Source: JABSOG01 sp041583135
GTDB taxonomy: Bacteria > Pseudomonadota > Gammaproteobacteria > Enterobacterales > Alteromonadaceae
Direction of reading: 5' to 3'
NCBI GenBank assembly: GCA_041583135.1
Contig: JBFHGJ010000040.1
Span: forward strand, 1 to 48,320
Length of the DNA: 48,320 nt
The position numbers and the translations under genes are program-made. Positions 7,942-15,904 of the stretch are shown in pieces (within the stretch, counting starts at the first letter, position 1; every line of letters starts with the position of its first letter). Below the pieces are notes generated by a model. It was not told where the DNA came from. It did no database searches and worked only from the letters and a program-made list of their open reading frames with translations.

Positions 7942-8038
7942 CAAGACGCTTTGGCTCAGCCCTCAATGCCTTGTGCTGTACTAAAAAACGCTTTATGCTG
8001 CAACCACTTGGGGTTAGACAGAATAATAGAGTTGGGTT

Positions 8039-11000
8039 ATGACTAAGATTGATAAGCAAGTGCTTGAGTTAATTGAAGAGGTTAAAAGGACTAAGGCGAA
8101 GGTTTTGAATCTTCAATATTTTCATTTACAAAAGCCATTGACGTCAATACCTGAAGCCGTTTTTAAGCTTGATTGGTTAGAAGAGCTAGACCTAAGTGGT
8201 AATCGCATTGAAATCATTCCCGATGATATTGAAAAACTAACAAACTTAAAAGAGTTAAACCTCCTTGGTAACCCAATTCAACAATTACCTGATATTTCGC
8301 GGCTTTGTATCAACTATAGTGCTTTTGAACGCTGCAAACCTAGCCTAGGAAATGTTCGCGGCTTATACATTGAAAAAGCTGTCGATAAATGGCCAGAGGT
8401 AATCGATAGCTTACCCAATTTATCCTATCTCTCTTTTGAGCCAAGAAAAAAGTCAATTTTGCCAAAAGATATAAGCCACCTCTCACAACTTGAGGTGCTA
8501 AACGTTAGTTCAACAGGGTTGACCGAATTCCCTACAGGAATAGAAAATCTAAGCAGACTAAGAACTCTCTACATAAGGAGCAATCCTTTGCATGAACTGC
8601 CAAGTGTCATAAGTAAACTTACTAACTTAGAAATGCTAGATATAAGTGAACTAGGGCTGAGAGAGTTACCGCAATCGTTTGAAAAGTTAAAAAAACTTGA
8701 ACTATTACTTTGTTTCAATAGTCAATTCAATGAATTCCCGCAAGCTCTTTTTGGTTTAGATAGCTTGATTTCCCTGTATCTACATAACAACAGCAAATCT
8801 GGCGCAATAAAATCCATCCCCCGCGATATTTTAAAACTTAAGCACCTAAAAGTTATCGACGTTGGTGGCCACCCCATCGAAACACCACCACCCGAAGTAG
8901 TAAAACAAGGCGTTGAAGCCATTAAAAACTATTACCGTCAATTAGATGATGGTGATGAGCTATTATGTGAAGCAAAGCTAATTATTGTCGGTGAAGGTGG
9001 CGCCGGTAAAACCTCCTTGGCCAAAAAATTACAAAATGAAAACTATCAACTGACTGAACGGGAAACCTCAACCGAAGGCATTGACGTTATTGAATGGCAC
9101 TTTGATGGCGAAGTGATAAAACAGGGTGAAGAGCAAGAAGAAATTCGCGATATTCAAGTCAATACTTGGGATTTTGGCGGCCAAGAGATTTACCACACCA
9201 CCCATCAGTTCTTTTTAACCAAGCGCTCGGTTTATGTGCTGGTGGCCGATAACCGCAAAGAAGATACCGACTTTAACTATTGGCTTAACGTGGTTGAGCT
9301 ATTAAGTGATGGCAGCCCGGTATTAATTGTTAAAAATGAAAAGCAAGACAGGGTTCGACCTATCAATGAACAAGTGCTTAAAAAGCGCTATGGCAATCTG
9401 GTTGAGGTGCTTGCCACCAACCTCGATACCAACCGGGGTCTTCGCGAGGTAAAAGCCGCCATTGAGCAGCAAATTTTAAAACTGCCCCATATGGGCACCC
9501 GCCTGCCCGCCACATGGAAAAAAGTGCGTGAGGCACTAGAGCGAGATAAACGTGACTATATCAGCCTTGATGACTACTTAAGCCTATGTGACGAGCATGG
9601 CTTTAGGAATGAAGCGGACAAGTTACAGCTATCAGGCTATTTACACGATTTGGGCATATGCCTGCACTTTCAAGATGACGATGTGCTTAAGCAAACCGTC
9701 ATCTTAAACCCAACATGGGGTACTGATGCAGTATACCGGGTACTCGACGATAAGTTGGTCATTAACCAACATGGCCGCTTTGACAAGCACGACCTCGCCA
9801 AAATTTGGCATGAAGACAAATATGCCAATATGCACGATGCGTTATTGCAGTTAATGATTAAATTTAAGCTTTGTTATGCCATTGAAGGTCAAAACCGCTA
9901 TATCGCCCCTCAGCTATTAGAGTTAGAACAACCTGACTATGAGTGGAATTATGACGATAACTTAGTGGTGAAATATCGTTATGAATTTATGCCAAAAGGT
10001 ATAATAACCCGCTTTATTGTGGCAATGCATGAACTCATTGTTGAGCAAGATTGGGTATGGCGTGATGGTGTTGTAATTGAGGTTAAAGGCACTAAGGCGC
10101 TTGCGATAGAAGATTACAATAAAAAAGAAATTACTTTACGCATCAGAGGTGAAAACCGCAAGGCTCTGTTTCAGGTCACCAATATGGGATTTCACCACAT
10201 TCATGATAGCTACCCTAAGCTTGATTTTGATAAGCACTTTCCTTGTATTTGTGATGTGTGTAAAGCAAGTAAAGAGCCTAACCTTTATCCTTATAAAGTG
10301 CTCAGCCGTTTTGCCGATGATAATAAAGCTATTCAATGCCAAGTCAGTTATGAGATGGTCAATGCTGCCGAAGTTATTAGCAACACCTCATTTACTAGTG
10401 AGTTTAATTTCTTTAGAGCTTTTAATGACGGCAAAGAGCTCGAACGTAATATCAGCTTTAAATTGATGAGCGCAGAATCCACCTTAACAAGTATGTCATA
10501 TAGAGATATCTTTAGACTTTTGACGTCATCACCAATCTCATTCGATAATGGCCGAATGAGAGTGGTCTCGGCCGAAGAAAAGCCTAAACCAGAGCCACCA
10601 AAGGTTAGCAACTACCAACTTACCAAATTAATTATTAATAACGTTCGCAGTATTGGCAAGTTAGACATTGATTTTAGTGAAGCTGAGAGCACTCGACTTT
10701 GGTCGGTAATTTTAGGCGATAACGCCGCCGGTAAAACCACCATTTTGCGCAGCATTGCTTTGGGCTTATGCCGCGAAGGCGAAGCCATGGCCCTGTTAGA
10801 AGAGTTAGAAGGCGACTTTATTAAAAAAGGTGAAGATGAAGCCCACATTTTTATCAAGCTAAAAGACGTTAATGATCATACCCAGCCTATCGAAATATCC
10901 ACAAAAGTCACAAAAGTGGATGGTATAGAAGTTCTAAGACAAACCACATTACCAGAGAAGCATTTTCCTTGGTCTGATATCTTTGTTTGCGGTTATGGCG

Positions 11001-11893
11001 TTCACCGCGCTCACAAGGCCGATAAGCCCATTGAAGGGCATGAAACAGGTGAGGCAGTACGCAGCCTGTTCGATTATAAAACCCCGTTATATAACCCTGA
11101 AACAGTGCTGCTTAGGCAAAGCAGAACCGAGCGCAGCTTTTTAGAGAAAAAGCTCATTCAAGTGTTGATGCTCAATGGTGAAAAAGACAGTTTCAACTAT
11201 GACAAAACCGGGTTAAAACTCACCAGTCATTGGGGCGTGCAACCTGTCACCACCTTAAGTGATGGCTATCGTTCAACCCTCACTTGGGTTGCCGATTTTC
11301 TGTCGCATTTAATTTTGGCTGAAAAATTCAAAGACCCCTCGGAGATTGGCGGCATATTACTGCTAGATGAGATTGAGCAGCACCTTCACCCACGCTGGCA
11401 GCGCTTTATTGTACAAAGGCTGCGTCAGCAGTTTCCTAAAACTCAAATTATCGCCACCACCCACACGCCACTGGTCGCCCAAGGCATCGCCGATGTTGAC
11501 TCCGCCGCGCTTGTGAAGCTAACACAAGGCGCCGATGGTCAGTTCGCTAGCCAAGTGATTGGTAAAGATGAGGTTGAAGGCAAACGCGCCGACCAAGTTT
11601 TGGTCGAAGTGTTTGGGCTTTTGACGACGCGTAATAGCGCGAGTGAAGACAAAATTGACCGTTATTCTGAGCTGTTAGGTAAAACCAATAGAACGGCTAA
11701 GGAGCAACAAGAGTTTGCTGTTCTTTGCAAAGGGTTAAAAGCAGCCCTATCCCCTGCTGAGAATCAGCTACAAAAAGACATTGACCAGAAGGTTAGTGAA
11801 GACCTACAGCGGCGTTTGCAGAATGTATCCCCCGATGACTTAGATGCACAAACAAAAGCAGAACTTCGAGCCTTATTTGACTTAGAGGATTAG
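8039..11893 (+). CDS. LRR-Roc-COR GTPase fused to a PtuA/OLD-like SMC-type ATPase (putative anti-phage sensor-ATPase)
   Basis: The 1284-residue protein has four parts. Residues about 20-290 are leucine-rich repeats (WLEELDLSGNRIEIIPDDI and so on). Residues about 310-480 are a Roc GTPase with Walker A GEGGAGKTS (318-326), switch motif WDFGGQE (377-383) and NEKQD (433-437) at the guanine-specificity position. Residues about 490-750 resemble a COR region. Residues about 865-1180 are an ABC/SMC-type ATPase with GDNAAGKTT (893-901), signature-like LSDGYR (1073-1078), Walker B LLLDEIEQ (Asp1110, Glu1111) and an H-loop THTPLVAQ. A charged helical tail follows. The ATPase resembles PtuA of Septu and retron-Ec78 defence systems. 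The adjacent HNH gene supports this. The ATG at 8039 has only a weak ribosome-binding site. Confidence 0.88.
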   Translation: MTKIDKQVLELIEEVKRTKAKVLNLQYFHLQKPLTSIPEAVFKLDWLEELDLSGNRIEIIPDDIEKLTNLKELNLLGNPIQQLPDISRLCINYSAFERCKPSLGNVRGLYIEKAVDKWPEVIDSLPNLSYLSFEPRKKSILPKDISHLSQLEVLNVSSTGLTEFPTGIENLSRLRTLYIRSNPLHELPSVISKLTNLEMLDISELGLRELPQSFEKLKKLELLLCFNSQFNEFPQALFGLDSLISLYLHNNSKSGAIKSIPRDILKLKHLKVIDVGGHPIETPPPEVVKQGVEAIKNYYRQLDDGDELLCEAKLIIVGEGGAGKTSLAKKLQNENYQLTERETSTEGIDVIEWHFDGEVIKQGEEQEEIRDIQVNTWDFGGQEIYHTTHQFFLTKRSVYVLVADNRKEDTDFNYWLNVVELLSDGSPVLIVKNEKQDRVRPINEQVLKKRYGNLVEVLATNLDTNRGLREVKAAIEQQILKLPHMGTRLPATWKKVREALERDKRDYISLDDYLSLCDEHGFRNEADKLQLSGYLHDLGICLHFQDDDVLKQTVILNPTWGTDAVYRVLDDKLVINQHGRFDKHDLAKIWHEDKYANMHDALLQLMIKFKLCYAIEGQNRYIAPQLLELEQPDYEWNYDDNLVVKYRYEFMPKGIITRFIVAMHELIVEQDWVWRDGVVIEVKGTKALAIEDYNKKEITLRIRGENRKALFQVTNMGFHHIHDSYPKLDFDKHFPCICDVCKASKEPNLYPYKVLSRFADDNKAIQCQVSYEMVNAAEVISNTSFTSEFNFFRAFNDGKELERNISFKLMSAESTLTSMSYRDIFRLLTSSPISFDNGRMRVVSAEEKPKPEPPKVSNYQLTKLIINNVRSIGKLDIDFSEAESTRLWSVILGDNAAGKTTILRSIALGLCREGEAMALLEELEGDFIKKGEDEAHIFIKLKDVNDHTQPIEISTKVTKVDGIEVLRQTTLPEKHFPWSDIFVCGYGVHRAHKADKPIEGHETGEAVRSLFDYKTPLYNPETVLLRQSRTERSFLEKKLIQVLMLNGEKDSFNYDKTGLKLTSHWGVQPVTTLSDGYRSTLTWVADFLSHLILAEKFKDPSEIGGILLLDEIEQHLHPRWQRFIVQRLRQQFPKTQIIATTHTPLVAQGIADVDSAALVKLTQGADGQFASQVIGKDEVEGKRADQVLVEVFGLLTTRNSASEDKIDRYSELLGKTNRTAKEQQEFAVLCKGLKAALSPAENQLQKDIDQKVSEDLQRRLQNVSPDDLDAQTKAELRALFDLED

Positions 11894-11895
11894 GG

Positions 11896-12717
11896 ATGAT
11901 CAAAATTAAGCGAAAAGGGCTAAATGAAACAACCCCTTCTAAAGCTCGAACTTGGACAAAGTGGATTAACGACTGCGCTACAGCAACCACTGCACTGCAA
12001 CAGGATTATCAGCAAGGTAAAGCGCTAGACTTCGATGCGAACCTCTACGGCAGAAAAAGCATTAAGAGGTTGTATTTCTTTAGTGGCAAAGCGCCATTTT
12101 ACGGCAAATGCGCTTATTGCGAAGCGCCAATAAAAGACTTTCAGCGTGGCGATGTAGAGCACTTTAGACCAAAGGGCAAGGTGACCGATGAGAAGGACAA
12201 CAAGATAAATCACCCCGGCTACTACTGGCTTGCCTATGATGAAAGTAACTTATTACCATCATGCCTTACTTGCAATCAGTCAAGCGTTTTAGATGAGCAG
12301 CCTATAGGGAAACGAAACCGTTTTCCCGTGGATGGTGACCACGCACAAGAAGCGGCAGCCATTGCTGATGAAAACCCTCTCTTAATAAATCCCGCCAGTG
12401 GTGACCCTGATGATGATCCGGCCCTTCATTTTAACTTCGATGAAGATACCGGTGTTATTGGTGCCAAAACCGCCAGAGGAAAAATGTGTATTCAAGTTTT
12501 CGCACTCAACAAGAGAGATCAGCTGCTTGAACAAAGGCTTAATGCCGCAGCAAGAGTTGATCAGCTAGTTCGAAAAATGATTGATAAACCTCATATGCGG
12601 GCCAAAGTGTTAAGAACATTAGCAGAGATCAGACAAGGCCAGCATCCATATACACTCGCAGCCAGAGCCGCCTATGAAAAACACAAACCCGTCATCGAAG
12701 CGATGTTAAGGGGCTAA
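11896..12717 (+). CDS. PtuB-like HNH endonuclease
   Basis: The 273-residue protein has a zinc-HNH nuclease core: Cys72-x2-Cys75 (KCAYCE), D-V-E-H-F at 86-90 followed by RPKG, then YYWLAYDESNLLPSC with Asn118, and Cys123-x2-Cys126-Asn127 (CLTCN). This arrangement is that of the PtuB/retron-Ec78 HNH effector family. The C-terminal half is helical and basic. The ATG lies two bases after the stop of the ROCO-ATPase gene, so the two are almost certainly translated together. By analogy with Septu, this subunit would be the nuclease effector controlled by the ATPase. No toxin-antitoxin or reverse transcriptase gene is nearby. Confidence 0.88.
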   Translation: MIKIKRKGLNETTPSKARTWTKWINDCATATTALQQDYQQGKALDFDANLYGRKSIKRLYFFSGKAPFYGKCAYCEAPIKDFQRGDVEHFRPKGKVTDEKDNKINHPGYYWLAYDESNLLPSCLTCNQSSVLDEQPIGKRNRFPVDGDHAQEAAAIADENPLLINPASGDPDDDPALHFNFDEDTGVIGAKTARGKMCIQVFALNKRDQLLEQRLNAAARVDQLVRKMIDKPHMRAKVLRTLAEIRQGQHPYTLAARAAYEKHKPVIEAMLRG

Positions 12718-12770
12718 ACAATTGTAGGGTGCCGCCGCGCGCACCATGTTGCATTCGTCATCACCCCACA

Positions 12771-12802
12771 TGTTGGGCGTTGCCCAACAACAACCAACCT
12801 AT
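12771..12802 (+). repeat. dispersed intergenic hairpin repeat, copy A
   Basis: One copy of a roughly 32-base element that starts TGTTGGGCGTTG and ends CAACAACCAACCTAT. Here the inner part is GTTGGGCGTTGCCCAAC, a hairpin. The same element occurs at 25899-25930, 37454-37485 and 37519-37550, with inverted, more diverged copies at 25941-25974 and 37580-37610. It lies in the gap between the HNH gene and the ihfB terminator. The bases before it (12724-12747) are also repeat-like (GTAGGGTGCCGCCGCGCGCA). Confidence 0.75.
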
Positions 12803-12830
12803 TAATGCGGCTTTGCCGAGCACACAATCA

Positions 12831-12858
12831 AAAAAGCACACCGATTGGTGTGCTTTTT
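12831..12858. terminator. bidirectional Rho-independent terminator
   Basis: The perfect stem GCACACC-GATT-GGTGTGC is flanked by AAAAA on the left and TTTTT on the right, giving an intrinsic terminator in both directions. It ends ihfB transcription on the minus strand and the ROCO/HNH operon on the plus strand. Confidence 0.92.
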
Positions 12859-12896
12859 AAAACGCGAAAAGCGCTTGCGTGGTTAAGCTCTAAAGC

Positions 12897-13187
12897 TTAG
12901 TTGGCAATGCTTTCGTTGACTCTTTCTCGCAATTCTTTGCCCGGTTTAAAGTGCGGGACGGACTTGCCATCAAGGTGTACGGTTTCGCCAGTCTTGGGGT
13001 TACGCCCTACGCGAGGCGCCCGATAGTGAAGCGAAAAACTGCCAAATCCCCTGATCTCTATCCTTTCCCCCGAAGCCAAAGAAGCGGTCATTAATTCCAA
13101 CAGCTCTTTGACTGACTCCTCGACGTCTTTGGCCGGAATGTGGGCGTAGTCCAAAGACAACTTTTCAATGAGTTCAGACTTTGTCAT
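12897..13187 (-). CDS. ihfB: integration host factor subunit beta
   Basis: IHF-beta pairs with IHF-alpha to bend DNA at promoters, origins and recombination sites. The 96-residue product begins MTKSELIEKLSLDYAHIPAK and contains the core IEIRGFGSFSLHYR and the DNA-intercalating arm APRVGRNPKTGETV, all typical of IhfB rather than IhfA or HU. The ATG has a plausible site (CGAGGA) upstream. It lies downstream of rpsA on the same strand, the usual gammaproteobacterial order. A hairpin in the 76-base gap suggests partly separate expression. Confidence 0.97.
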   Translation of the reverse strand: MTKSELIEKLSLDYAHIPAKDVEESVKELLELMTASLASGERIEIRGFGSFSLHYRAPRVGRNPKTGETVHLDGKSVPHFKPGKELRERVNESIAN

Positions 13188-13223
13188 AAAATCCTCGTTA
13201 TCACTTAAAAACGGTCAAACAAA

Positions 13224-13253
13224 TGCACAGGCAACCGTTGTCGCCCGTGCGCA
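13224..13253 (-). terminator. imperfect hairpin between rpsA and ihfB (possible attenuating terminator)
   Basis: On the minus strand, TGCGCACGGGC pairs with GCCTGTGCA (one G-T pair, a small bulge) just after the rpsA stop. It is followed by TTTGTTTGACCGTTTTT. The stem is imperfect and the T-run broken, so partial termination or a 3'-end structure is likely rather than a full stop. Confidence 0.4.
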
Positions 13254-13263
13254 TTAAGACGAA

Positions 13264-14940
13264 TTAGTCTTTGTTTGCGTTTTTGAAAGCTTCAGCCATG
13301 GCGTTGCTGAACTGACCAGACTCTTGAGCCTTCTTGTTCAACTGGTTCATCGCTTCTTTCTCTTCCGCTTCGAACTTAGCTTTGATAGAAAGACTAATCA
13401 CGCGGTTCTTACGGTCAACACCCATCAATTTGGCTTCAACATCGTCGCCTACAGCAAGTTCAGTTGATGCGTCTTCGATGCGATCGCGAGAGATCTCAGA
13501 GACACGCAAGTAACCTTCAATGCCGTCGGCCAATTCGATAGTTGCACCTTTGGCGGTGACTTCGACAACCTTACCATTAACAATAGCACCTTTTTTGTTT
13601 TCGTCCAGGTAGTTATTGAATGGATCGTCATCTATCTGCTTGATGCCTAAAGAAATACGCTCTCTTTCTGGGTCAACTTGCAATACCACAGCACTGATGT
13701 CGCTGCCTTTCTTGAATTCGCGAACGGCTTCTTCGCCAGGTACGTTCCAAGAGATATCAGACAAGTGAACCAAGCCATCGATGCCGCCGTCAAGGCCGAT
13801 GAAGATACCGAAGTCAGTGATTGACTTGATCTTACCTTCAACGCGGTCGCCTTTAGAATGAGTTTTAGCGAAGTCTTCCCAAGGGTTGATCTTGCACTGT
13901 TTCAAGCCTAAAGAAATACGACGACGTTCTTCGTCGATGTCAAGAACCATAACTTCAACAGTGTCACCCAAGTTAACCACTTTTGAAGGATGGATGTTCT
14001 TGTTGGTCCAATCCATTTCAGATACGTGAACCAAACCTTCAACACCTTCTTGGATCTCTACGAAACAGCCGTAGTCAGTCAAGTTGGTGATTTGACCAGT
14101 CAGTTTAGAACCTTCTGGGTAACGGTTGGCGATCGCTTGCCATGGATCTTCACCCAATTGCTTAAGACCCAATGATACGCGAGTTTTTTCACGGTCGAAT
14201 TTCAATACTTTAACGTTGATTTCGTCGCCAACGTTAACGATTTCGCTAGGATGCTTAACGCGTTTCCAAGCCATATCGGTGATGTGCAACAAGCCGTCGA
14301 TGCCGCCTAAGTCTACGAATGCACCGTAGTCGGTCAGGTTCTTAACGATACCTTTAACTTCTTGACCTTCAACCAAGGTCTCAAGCAATTGATCACGCTC
14401 GTGGCTGGTTTCTGACTCGATAACCGCGCGACGAGAAACAACAACGTTGTTACGTTTTTGGTCAAGCTTGATAACTTTGAATTCAAGATCTTTAAATTCT
14501 AAATGAGCAGTGTCACGAACAGGACGAACGTCTACCAATGAACCTGGCAAGAACGCACGGATGCCTTCAACTTCAACTGTGAAACCACCTTTAACTTTAC
14601 CGTTGATAACACCGATAACAGTTTCTTGTTTCTCACAAGCCTGCTCCAAACGAACCCAAGCTTCGTGACGCTTGGCTTTTTCGCGAGACAGGATAGTCGC
14701 ACCGAAACCATCTTCAATCGCATCCAAGGCAACGTCGATTTGATCGCCAACGTTTACTTCGATTTCGCCTTTGGCGTTTTTGAATTGCTCAGCTGGGATA
14801 GCGGCTTCAGATTTCAGACCGGCATCAACAAAAACCAGGTCACGTTCGATGGCAATGATAGTGCCTTTTACAATTGAACCCGGACGGGTTTCAATGGCTT
14901 GCAAACTTTCTTCAAATAGTTGCGCAAAACTTTCAGTCAT
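13264..14940 (-). CDS. rpsA: 30S ribosomal protein S1
   Basis: S1 binds mRNA on the 30S subunit and helps it initiate. The 558-residue protein (E. coli 557) shows six S1/OB-fold repeats, seen as repeated phrases such as TDYGAFVDLGGIDGLLHITD, TDYGCFVEIQEGVEGLVHVS and TDFGIFIGLDGGIDGLVHLS. The start at 14940 gives MTESFAQLFEESL, identical to the E. coli N-terminus. A start at 14958 would add six residues (MKKRIN) absent from the family. The 126 bases to the cmk gene must hold the rpsA promoter and leader, which in E. coli carries autoregulatory structure. I did not resolve it here. Confidence 0.98.
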   Translation of the reverse strand: MTESFAQLFEESLQAIETRPGSIVKGTIIAIERDLVFVDAGLKSEAAIPAEQFKNAKGEIEVNVGDQIDVALDAIEDGFGATILSREKAKRHEAWVRLEQACEKQETVIGVINGKVKGGFTVEVEGIRAFLPGSLVDVRPVRDTAHLEFKDLEFKVIKLDQKRNNVVVSRRAVIESETSHERDQLLETLVEGQEVKGIVKNLTDYGAFVDLGGIDGLLHITDMAWKRVKHPSEIVNVGDEINVKVLKFDREKTRVSLGLKQLGEDPWQAIANRYPEGSKLTGQITNLTDYGCFVEIQEGVEGLVHVSEMDWTNKNIHPSKVVNLGDTVEVMVLDIDEERRRISLGLKQCKINPWEDFAKTHSKGDRVEGKIKSITDFGIFIGLDGGIDGLVHLSDISWNVPGEEAVREFKKGSDISAVVLQVDPERERISLGIKQIDDDPFNNYLDENKKGAIVNGKVVEVTAKGATIELADGIEGYLRVSEISRDRIEDASTELAVGDDVEAKLMGVDRKNRVISLSIKAKFEAEEKEAMNQLNKKAQESGQFSNAMAEAFKNANKD

Positions 14941-15066
14941 GTTTATTCGCTTTTTCAATATATTAAGAATCCATACGGCGTTCCGGCCATCTGGGGTTAC
15001 TTGGTCATTCCCGTTACTTCCATGCTAACAGGCGTTGGTTTAAGTAAAACTAATTAATCTTTATGA

Positions 15067-15753
15067 TTAACAAGCGTTTAGCTTAGAGTTGCTGTATTCC
15101 AGCACCTTATCTAAAACAGTATCGATGGCCATATCAGTGGTATCGAGAACCAAAGCATCTTCTGCCGGTTTAAGCGGCGCGACCGCTCGGTTCATATCCC
15201 GATCATCACGGGCTTGGATCTGCTCTAAAAGGGGCGCGATTTTAACATCTTGGCCCTTAGCTTTCAACTCCTCATAACGCCTACGCGCTCTTTCTTCTGC
15301 GCTGGCGGTCAAAAAGATTTTCACTTCGGCCGATGGAAATACCACGGTGCCCATGTCACGGCCGTCGGCAACAAGGCCCGGCAGCTGTTTAAAGGCTCTT
15401 TGACGACGCAACAATGCTTCGCGAACTCGGGGTAATGAGGCGACTTTTGACGCAATACCACCGACTTCTTCATTGCGAATGGCGCCGGTTACGTCTTCAC
15501 CTTCCAAAATAATTTTGGGGTTTTGCGTCAAATCTTCAACGACAAATTGCACGTCAAGATGTGCCGCAAGGGGAATAAGCCCTTCTTCGTCTTCCGGTGC
15601 GATGTGGTGATGCATAGCGGCCAAGGCCAATACGCGATAAATTGCACCGCTGTCTAAAATAGACCAGCCTAGCTTTTGCGCAAGTAAACGGCTTACAGTT
15701 CCCTTCCCAGAACCGCTCGGGCCATCAATAGTGATCACAGATGCACTTTGCAT
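15067..15753 (-). CDS. cmk: cytidylate kinase
   Basis: Cmk phosphorylates CMP and dCMP with ATP in pyrimidine nucleotide recycling. The 228-residue protein has the P-loop GPSGSGKGT at residues 10-18, the substrate-binding region LDSGAIYRVLAL, and the family motif VADGRDMGTVVFP with the conserved GRDMGT. The lid AEERARRRYEELKAKG follows. It sits between aroA and rpsA in the canonical order. The length equals the E. coli enzyme. Confidence 0.97.
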   Translation of the reverse strand: MQSASVITIDGPSGSGKGTVSRLLAQKLGWSILDSGAIYRVLALAAMHHHIAPEDEEGLIPLAAHLDVQFVVEDLTQNPKIILEGEDVTGAIRNEEVGGIASKVASLPRVREALLRRQRAFKQLPGLVADGRDMGTVVFPSAEVKIFLTASAEERARRRYEELKAKGQDVKIAPLLEQIQARDDRDMNRAVAPLKPAEDALVLDTTDMAIDTVLDKVLEYSNSKLNAC

Positions 15754-15904
15754 AGATTCTCCTGAACAATAGTTTCCGACAGTTTGAACAATTGAAACCG
15801 GTGCTCACTGCCAAGTGGGCGAGAGTATAGGCCAAATGCCCCTACCCTGCCCAACTTTTTCATGGCGATTGACACAATTTATTACGTAAAAGCGCCAAAA
15901 CCGC

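Noticed and set aside
7769..12896. Retron (reverse transcriptase plus msr/msd) driving the PtuA/PtuB-like pair
   Set aside because: No reverse transcriptase gene or its YADD motif is present near the ATPase/HNH pair.
15803..15820. Small hairpin between aroA and cmk as a terminator
   Set aside because: A seven-base stem with a wobble pair and no T-run on either strand.
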